Source of the DNA: a virus
Virus record (IMG/VR): IMGVR_UViG_3300031111_000227
Coordinates: 1-25,286 of that record
Length of the DNA: 25,286 bases
Reading direction: 5' to 3' (one strand)
Shown: one piece after another, positions 20,442-25,286 of the stretch
Numbering within the stretch: the stretch's first letter is position 1
Layout of the letters: the number at the start of each line of letters is the position of its first letter
Program-made: the position numbers and the translations under genes
The notes under the pieces: generated by a model
What the model saw: only the letters and a program-made list of their open reading frames with translations
Told to the model about the DNA's origin: nothing
Database searches by the model: none

Positions 20442-20982
20442 AGTCTCCAAGTGCTACATTGTCGGAGTTGTTCACGAGAACCTGGGCGGGGCAGCCTTTA
20501 CTATCCGCGACGTAGATGACATCGACGCATGCTATTCCTGCCCCTTAGCCTCCAGCCACCTAGTGAACGAGTGTTCTTCCATCGACCTCTACTGGTGTGA
20601 TCCAGATTCAGGCTTCGGCTTCGACCCTGAATACTTCCTATACTGGGCGAATGGGTACTTCAACTCTGACTCTGGTTGTGGGGGCTCTGGAGGACCTTGT
20701 ATCGAGGATGACTACTACTTCGGGGCCAACTTCACGACCGACGAGGAGTACGACAACGACTGGTGGGACTACCCCTTCCCGTCGCCAGGTTACGCAGAGC
20801 AGACAGAATACTGGTCCTATGGGGGCCAGGAAGCTTACGTGAACTGGTATGGCAACTACGCCAATCAGAACGTCGGCTTCCAACAGTATACCAACTTCCC
20901 GTGGCTCAACACCTACTTCAACAACAGCAATGCCCAGTGGAGATGGGCAGACTGTCATGCAGGATCCTATAGCTGCCCGTAA
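20308..20982 (+). CDS. Secreted Cys/aromatic-rich protein, cassette copy 2
   Basis: 224 residues. The first 45 are the same as in the product at 19467 except V39 to A. The mature part is related but strongly diverged, with several insertions (Ser/Gly/Cys-rich GCGGSGGPC; Asn/Tyr-rich end region). Nine Cys. Shared blocks are VDDIDACYSC, ASSHL, FLYWANG, YFGANF and RWADC. The same SD is used. The flanking DNA is far more alike than the mature coding part, so the middle has been exchanged or has changed fast. Function unknown. Confidence 0.75.
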   Translation: MLKKLLPTVTILLVLVGITASSMLLMTPPDSSAMPLLDATPTEPPVSKCYIVGVVHENLGGAAFTIRDVDDIDACYSCPLASSHLVNECSSIDLYWCDPDSGFGFDPEYFLYWANGYFNSDSGCGGSGGPCIEDDYYFGANFTTDEEYDNDWWDYPFPSPGYAEQTEYWSYGGQEAYVNWYGNYANQNVGFQQYTNFPWLNTYFNNSNAQWRWADCHAGSYSCP

Positions 20983-20991
20983 CGCTCGCAG

Positions 20992-21081
20992 CTGTTCGAA
21001 CACGTCTTTGATCTAGTGTAAGAGGAACCTGCACCGTTCCTCATACAATGCGCTAAAACTTTTGAAAGGAAAAAGGAGATA
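20992..21081 (+). repeat. 3' block of cassette 2 (direct repeat)
   Basis: Second copy of the block at 20124-20213. Its terminal AAGGAGATA is the SD of folE (ATG 21085). Confidence 0.95.
21030..21054 (-). repeat. 25-bp inverted repeat, copy 4 (reverse)
   Basis: Identical to copy 2, between the second cassette gene and folE. It lies in the folE leader and so could affect folE translation if it pairs with copy 3. Confidence 0.95.
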
Positions 21082-21084
21082 GAT

Positions 21085-21762
21085 ATGACAACAGTAAGAA
21101 GGACACAGATGACGACGTACGAGGACGCAGTAGACCCGTACCCTCCCTATGATAAGGTGGGTAGCGGAACAGTGGGCTACGCGTTCAGGCTCCTGGCACA
21201 TTGCGGGATGCCTCTCGCTGCACGCAAATACGAGGGACTTAGTGTGGCAGAGGTTCCAGCGCATCCGCATCAGATGATGACGCCGTATCGCCTAGCCCAC
21301 TACTTATCGTACTGGTTCAGGCCACAGAAGGAACTACGCTTCACGACCTTCGAGAACGTAGACCCTAAGGTCGACCAGGTCGTGTGCGTCGATCCCATCG
21401 ACTACTGGGCAGTGTGCTCGCATCACATGTTGCCCTTCTTCGGGAAGATCTACTTCGGTTACATCCCGAAGGACAAACTCATAGGTCTCAGCATGATACC
21501 CTTGTTAGCGAAGGAATTCTGCGCGAGGCCCTGGGTGCAGGAGCACATGACTCAGAGGTTGGCCGACATCCTGATCGAGAAGTCAGATCCCCTGGCACTA
21601 GGTTTGGTCACAGTGGGGACGCATACCTGTCAGATGCTTGACCTGCAGGGCCCACCAGTTCCCAAGATGACCTTCTCAGTGATGTACGGGAAGTTCAAGG
21701 AATCCGATAGGGCGAGGGCGGAGTTCTTGAAGTTGAGTGGGATAGACAAAGGAGGTGTATGA
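21085..21762 (+). CDS. folE: GTP cyclohydrolase I FolE
   Basis: 225 residues, full length. Zinc and catalytic motifs are present: CSHHMLPFFGKIYFGYIP, LIGLSMIPLLAKEFCARPWV (with the conserved R), and THTCQMLDLQG holding the second zinc Cys. FolE converts GTP to dihydroneopterin triphosphate, the first step toward preQ0. The SD lies in the 3' repeat block of the cassette. Its stop overlaps the next gene (ATGATGG). Confidence 0.9.
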   Translation: MTTVRRTQMTTYEDAVDPYPPYDKVGSGTVGYAFRLLAHCGMPLAARKYEGLSVAEVPAHPHQMMTPYRLAHYLSYWFRPQKELRFTTFENVDPKVDQVVCVDPIDYWAVCSHHMLPFFGKIYFGYIPKDKLIGLSMIPLLAKEFCARPWVQEHMTQRLADILIEKSDPLALGLVTVGTHTCQMLDLQGPPVPKMTFSVMYGKFKESDRARAEFLKLSGIDKGGV

Positions 21763-22397
21763 TGGCATTAGTGATCACTGGTACGCAACGTTCAGGTACG
21801 TCTGCGATAGCTAAGCTGTTCATCGAGATGGGCTACGACCTTGGCTCTTACTGGTTTGACGAGACAGTACAGGGCGGGTACGAGAACCTCCTCGCATGCG
21901 CGTTCTATCGCTACTGGCTCGGAGACGACTCCTTCCCGTTCATCGGAGCTCCTTATGGGAAGTATGGGCCAGGTGAGATCTCACAAGGACTCCTGCCAGT
22001 GATGTTTTCGCAGATGGATTATAAGGTCCTCAAGTTCAGCTACCTATGCATGAACCCTGTGTTCGTCTCAATCTGGCACAAGTTCAGGCCACACCAGGAC
22101 AAGTTCCTGATTATGCATAGGGACCCTAACGCAGTCGTGCGGTCAAAAGAGGCGCATAGGGATCAGTTCGATCTCGATAGCCTGCTCTTGTCAAAGAGCT
22201 CGAGGGGCCTCAGAGCGAACTTCGGAACGAGCGTCGAATTGCTCGGATCTGTTGGTGAGGAGTCCTGGATGTTGCCCTTCCCGGATTGTCTGGATGACTT
22301 CGACATGGTAGACGAGGCAGTGATGTCCCTCGTCGATGTCAAGATTCCTCTTGGTATCTGGGAAGAGGTCGTTGATAAGTCGAAGGTACATTTCTAA
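21762..22397 (+). CDS. Sulfotransferase-like protein (PAPS-type)
   Basis: 211 residues. The N-terminal VITGTQRSGTS (GTQRSGTS at 7-14) matches the 5'-phosphosulfate loop of sulfotransferases, and HRDPNAVVRS (R120, S128, R-x7-S) matches the 3'-phosphate motif. PAPS-dependent transfer of sulfate is the expected reaction; the acceptor is unknown. ATG 21762 gives the better spacing to GGAGGTG (21751-21757) than ATG 21759. Its place between folE and the DpdA gene suggests, but does not prove, a link to DNA base modification. Confidence 0.65.
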   Translation: MALVITGTQRSGTSAIAKLFIEMGYDLGSYWFDETVQGGYENLLACAFYRYWLGDDSFPFIGAPYGKYGPGEISQGLLPVMFSQMDYKVLKFSYLCMNPVFVSIWHKFRPHQDKFLIMHRDPNAVVRSKEAHRDQFDLDSLLLSKSSRGLRANFGTSVELLGSVGEESWMLPFPDCLDDFDMVDEAVMSLVDVKIPLGIWEEVVDKSKVHF

Positions 22398-22414
22398 CCT
22401 TAAGGAGGTTACAT

Positions 22415-22744
22415 ATGATCTACACGAAGAAGGAACAGGAACAGTTCAAGTTGACGAAAGCGAGGTTCGCGAAACTCTTTACGGGCCTCCTGGAGACAAT
22501 GCTCGCAACCTACGAACGCAAAGGGCAGAAGCGCGATGTCGGGTCTCCAATACATCACAGGCAGTCGCCAAGCACGATGCTGGCAATCGCACAAGCCAAG
22601 ACGCGAAGGATCGAATCGATCCTCTCACAACCCGCTTGGGAAAGAGAGAAGTCGATGCGTGAAGCGGTTATTGAGGAGTGCGTGGATGCAGCGAACTACA
22701 TGCTCTACATCGGCGCCCTGTGTCTATTACTAGAGGAGGGATAA
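22415..22744 (+). CDS. Helical protein, possibly MazG-like/nucleotide-modification associated
   Basis: 109 residues, all helical. The end, REAVIEECVDAANYMLYIGA, resembles the E-x2-D half of MazG/DUF1599-like phage proteins linked to nucleotide metabolism, but the E-x2-E half is not evident. AAGGAGG SD, 7 nt spacing. The DpdA-like gene starts 3 bp after its stop. A role in nucleotide handling is a guess from this likeness and position. Confidence 0.6.
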   Translation: MIYTKKEQEQFKLTKARFAKLFTGLLETMLATYERKGQKRDVGSPIHHRQSPSTMLAIAQAKTRRIESILSQPAWEREKSMREAVIEECVDAANYMLYIGALCLLLEEG

Positions 22745-22747
22745 GCG

Positions 22748-23764
22748 ATGCAAGTATCACACATAGTACCTCCTGGCTGGGCAGGCATCTTTCCTAAGGG
22801 CTCCTACCGGATGGTCCTTGCTCACTGGGTCCTCGGCTATCCGGGGTATGCAGCTACAATGAAGGGGAGCCCCAGAGCGCTTGCACCAGATTCGCCTTTC
22901 ATCCTTCTGGATAATGGCGTCTTCGAAGGCGAACAGGTAACGCTCGACCAGCTCAACGAAGCTGCGCGCCGTGTCTGCGCAGATGAGGTAGTACTACCTG
23001 ATGTTCAGGGCGATCCGAAAGCTACTTTACACCGCTCGTGGACTGCCTTAGGGAAGATCGCAACGAATCGCCTCGTGTTTGTTCCTCAGGGAGCTACGCA
23101 TGAGGAGTGGGCTAAATGCCTGCAGGCATGGATCTCAAGGTGGGAGCACTCGGATTGGGCTGATGTGTACACCCTGACAATCGGAATCTCATCTTTGCGT
23201 AATCCTGAGGACCGGAAGGCCATACAAGGTACCAGACCACAGCAGATGATAGAGGCGGCTAAAACCGCTTACCCGGTGCATCTTCTCGGAATCGCAAGCC
23301 CGCGCGTCTTCGGCGAAGAGGAGCTCCCGGTAGCTCTATCGTGCGGAGTTCGTGGCGTCGACTCCTCGACAGCCTTCGCGTTAGGTGCTTCAGGAAAGCT
23401 GTTGACGATGAAGCAGCCGAAAGAGTTCCTAAGGGTTCCAGGTTCCTATGACCTGTTGCCGACGAACAGCAAACGCCTCATATACCTGAATCGTGCTATC
23501 CTTGAACATTGGGTAGCCGAAGGCGAGGGAAGTGAGGTAGTTCCTACACATATAGTTCGAAGTACTGCTCAGCGATGGCTGAAGTACTACCAAGAGGGCT
23601 TCTGTCCACTTGAGGACGTTCTGAAGGCTGTCGGCCTGAAGGGTAAGTTCGCTCTTACAAGGGGATCTCGAAAGGGCCGAAACGCGACGAGACGCGAGAA
23701 GCATCTGCGACCCCTCGAGGACAATGAGAAGCCGTTAGATCACGAGGAGGTTATAAATGTGTAA
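22748..23764 (+). CDS. dpdA: DpdA-like DNA-guanine transglycosylase (7-deazaguanine in DNA)
   Basis: 338 residues related to tRNA-guanine transglycosylase. D55 in LLDNGVFEGE corresponds to the general-base Asp of DSGGFQ, D205 in GVDSSTAFALG to the nucleophile, with LPDVQGD (83-89) and VHLLGIASP between. The zinc Cys set of tRNA enzymes is absent, as in DpdA proteins. A basic C-terminal extension (KGKFALTRGSRKGRNATRRE) may bind DNA. It would exchange guanine in DNA for preQ0 or preQ1 made by the upstream genes. The end overlaps the next gene by 8 bp. Confidence 0.8.
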   Translation: MQVSHIVPPGWAGIFPKGSYRMVLAHWVLGYPGYAATMKGSPRALAPDSPFILLDNGVFEGEQVTLDQLNEAARRVCADEVVLPDVQGDPKATLHRSWTALGKIATNRLVFVPQGATHEEWAKCLQAWISRWEHSDWADVYTLTIGISSLRNPEDRKAIQGTRPQQMIEAAKTAYPVHLLGIASPRVFGEEELPVALSCGVRGVDSSTAFALGASGKLLTMKQPKEFLRVPGSYDLLPTNSKRLIYLNRAILEHWVAEGEGSEVVPTHIVRSTAQRWLKYYQEGFCPLEDVLKAVGLKGKFALTRGSRKGRNATRREKHLRPLEDNEKPLDHEEVINV

Positions 23765-24023
23765 CAACCACTTACTATCTGGACGCCTGCTCGCAGCAGC
23801 GTGGTGGGCTAGTTTCTTTCTGTCGACATGGCTGCTTATCCTAGGGAGAATCCCTGGGCGGACCTGGCCTGTCTGCCTCGTCTTCCTGCTAGGTTCTCTC
23901 GCCATCACAGTGCTCGTACACGGAGCAGTACAGGCCGCACGTGACGACACTGCGGAGGAGATGATCAGTGCGCTCTCAAAGATCGTTAAGTCGGCGCCTC
24001 GGGTAGGCGGCAACCATGACTGA
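23757..24023 (+). CDS. 88-residue two-span membrane protein
   Basis: Hydrophobic stretches at about 10-30 and 37-58, then a charged helix. GAGGAGG within the end of dpdA serves as SD. It overlaps both dpdA and the polymerase gene by 8 bp. No family recognised. Confidence 0.65.
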   Translation: MCNNHLLSGRLLAAAWWASFFLSTWLLILGRIPGRTWPVCLVFLLGSLAITVLVHGAVQAARDDTAEEMISALSKIVKSAPRVGGNHD

Positions 24024-25286
24024 ATATTGTTCGACTTGTCCGTACAAGGGTCGCCCTCGAGTACCACCTGAGGGCGATCCGAGTACGGCTAAGTACATAC
24101 TGATAGGCGAGGCGCCTGCCTACGACGAGGTTCGTAAAGGGCGCCCCTTCATAGGCAAGACAGGCCGGCTGCTAATGGCGTTCTTAAGGCGTGCTGGCAT
24201 AAACCGTGGAGATTGCTACTTAACGAACGCCATCAAATGTTCCTTGCCGCGTGAGAAACGTGGCTATTCCCGCGCCCTTGCAGTATGCCGACATGAACTT
24301 GCTGACGAGTTGAGAGTGGTTGCCGAGACGAACCCTGACGCACAAATAGCAGTTATGGGAGGGATCGCTAAAGAGGCGATCTGGCCGAACGACAAGAGCG
24401 GCATTATGGCGTCTAGGGGTTGGCGGCGGCTGGGTGAGCGCTGGGTTTACGTAATGGCGCATCCTGCCTACTACAACTACAATCCCGATCAAGCACCTAT
24501 GTTCGTAAAGGATCTGCAACGTCTCAAGCGTGGGAGATTGGAGGCACCCATCGTCGCCCCTGTGATCATAGATACTCTTGAGGGTCTCGTGGATCTTCTG
24601 CATCAGGCAGCACGCGTAAAGCCTGAGGATCGAAACTTTGTAGCGTTCGACCTCGAGACAGATCAGGTCGACTTCCAGCGAGACCGTATCCTGTGCATGA
24701 GCGTCTCCTTCAACTTCGGTACAGCCTACATCATACCAGACAGCTTATTGTATGAGGATGGTAAGGAGTTCTACACCGGCTCTTGGACGAAGAGGGTGCA
24801 AGCGAGGTTCCTAGACGACTTCCGGTATCATACCGGAGAGTACCTAAAGCCAGATGAACGCACTGTAAGATTACTCTATCAGTTGTTTGCAGTGCCTGGC
24901 TATCGCTGGGTAGGACATAACGCAAAGTTCGACTTGCGGTTCCTTATCGGACAGCTAGGAGTTGAGAATGCACATGTGGACTTCGACACCATCGTTGCGC
25001 ACTATGCGCTGGACGAGCGCAAGGGCGGTCACGGTCTTAAACCGCTGGCTGACGACTACTTTGATTCTGGTGACTACGAAGCTACCCTATTCAACTATAT
25101 CACCAAGAAGTCGGCTAGATACAGTAGAATACCGAGGCCGGTGCTATATCAGTATAACGCTATGGATACAGAGCTGACTTTGCGCCTCGCATATGCTCTT
25201 GAACGGGAGTTGAAACAGCAGGGTTTGTATGAGCAACCCTTCATGTTCCCGATGATGGAAGCATTGCCAATGCTGCTCAACGCCGA
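24016..25286 (+). CDS. Family A DNA polymerase with N-terminal uracil-DNA glycosylase and 3'-5' exonuclease domains (partial)
   Basis: 423 residues seen; the gene runs off the window. Residues 1-170 look like a family 4 uracil-DNA glycosylase: GEAPAYDE (31-38), RPFIGKTG, LTNAIKC and HPAYY (149-153), with four Cys (5, 8, 75, 91) placed as Fe-S ligands. Residues 205-400 are a DnaQ/Pol I-type 3'-5' exonuclease with FDLET (D212, E214), HNAKFD (N302, D306) and YNAMD (Y380, D384). The polymerase domain is expected downstream. Glycosylase-polymerase fusions are known in some phages (SPO1-type). The Gly of GEAPG is Ala here, so uracil excision is uncertain. Confidence 0.85.
   Translation, partial: MTEYCSTCPYKGRPRVPPEGDPSTAKYILIGEAPAYDEVRKGRPFIGKTGRLLMAFLRRAGINRGDCYLTNAIKCSLPREKRGYSRALAVCRHELADELRVVAETNPDAQIAVMGGIAKEAIWPNDKSGIMASRGWRRLGERWVYVMAHPAYYNYNPDQAPMFVKDLQRLKRGRLEAPIVAPVIIDTLEGLVDLLHQAARVKPEDRNFVAFDLETDQVDFQRDRILCMSVSFNFGTAYIIPDSLLYEDGKEFYTGSWTKRVQARFLDDFRYHTGEYLKPDERTVRLLYQLFAVPGYRWVGHNAKFDLRFLIGQLGVENAHVDFDTIVAHYALDERKGGHGLKPLADDYFDSGDYEATLFNYITKKSARYSRIPRPVLYQYNAMDTELTLRLAYALERELKQQGLYEQPFMFPMMEALPMLLNA

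Noticed and set aside
19124-20450. Minus-strand open frames over the cassette region, repeated in both copies
   Set aside because: They are the reverse of the duplicated blocks; no SD, and the + strand frames have SDs and signal peptides.
1-25286. CRISPR array, tRNA or rRNA genes
   Set aside because: The repeats found are tandem without spacers or are gene-flanking; I saw no cloverleaf or rRNA-like segment, though I could not run a tRNA scan.

Overview
The window reads as part of the genome of a tailed double-stranded DNA phage or prophage-like virus. All recognised genes lie on the + strand. They are tightly packed, with start/stop overlaps, strong Shine-Dalgarno (SD) sites and many tiny unknown genes. 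Replication and recombination enzymes typical of phages are present: an SNF2-type helicase, RuvC-like and Hjr-like nucleases, a Cas4/RecB-like nuclease, a Sak4-like ATPase, a DUF669-like ssDNA-binding protein and a family A DNA polymerase. No structural, packaging or lysis gene and no tRNA was seen. The host is bacterial. Thr/Pro stalks of the kind in the gene at 16313 are common in Chloroflexota, which is only a weak hint.

Layout. 1-458 holds 18 copies of a 7-bp repeat and then an AT-rich leader with phased repeats, an operator-like palindrome and a possible promoter. 459-5774 is a block of small genes of unknown function, many with zinc-type Cys motifs. 5775-5976 is a structured non-coding interval with two hairpins, a 9-bp tandem repeat and an SD hairpin, ahead of an HTH protein gene (5977). 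6475-8397 holds more small unknown genes and a RuvC-like nuclease. 8387-16253 is the replication/recombination block: helicase, Hjr-like nuclease behind a membrane helix, zinc-ribbon MazG-like protein, HTH, HNH, Cas4-like nuclease, Sak4-like ATPase and ssDNA-binding protein, interspersed with very small membrane proteins.

16313-23764 is dominated by a full 7-deazaguanine pathway. FolE, QueD, QueE and QueC make preQ0, QueF reduces it to preQ1, and a DpdA-like transglycosylase would place the base in DNA. The simplest prediction is a phage genome carrying preQ1 or a derivative in place of some guanines, as protection against restriction. The pathway is interrupted by two paralogous secreted Cys/aromatic-rich proteins in a duplicated cassette (19417-21081), by a zinc-motif gene with an in-frame UGA, and by a sulfotransferase-like gene. 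The window ends inside a polymerase gene whose N-terminus is a family 4-like uracil-DNA glycosylase domain followed by a 3'-5' exonuclease domain.

The least expected features are the twin cassettes with near-identical ends and diverged middles, bracketed by four copies of a 25-bp inverted repeat; the DUF1737-like/QueF fusion with its own internal ribosome site; the UGA standing where a zinc-ribbon Cys should be; and the very high density of GAGCTC in the first 8.5 kb.
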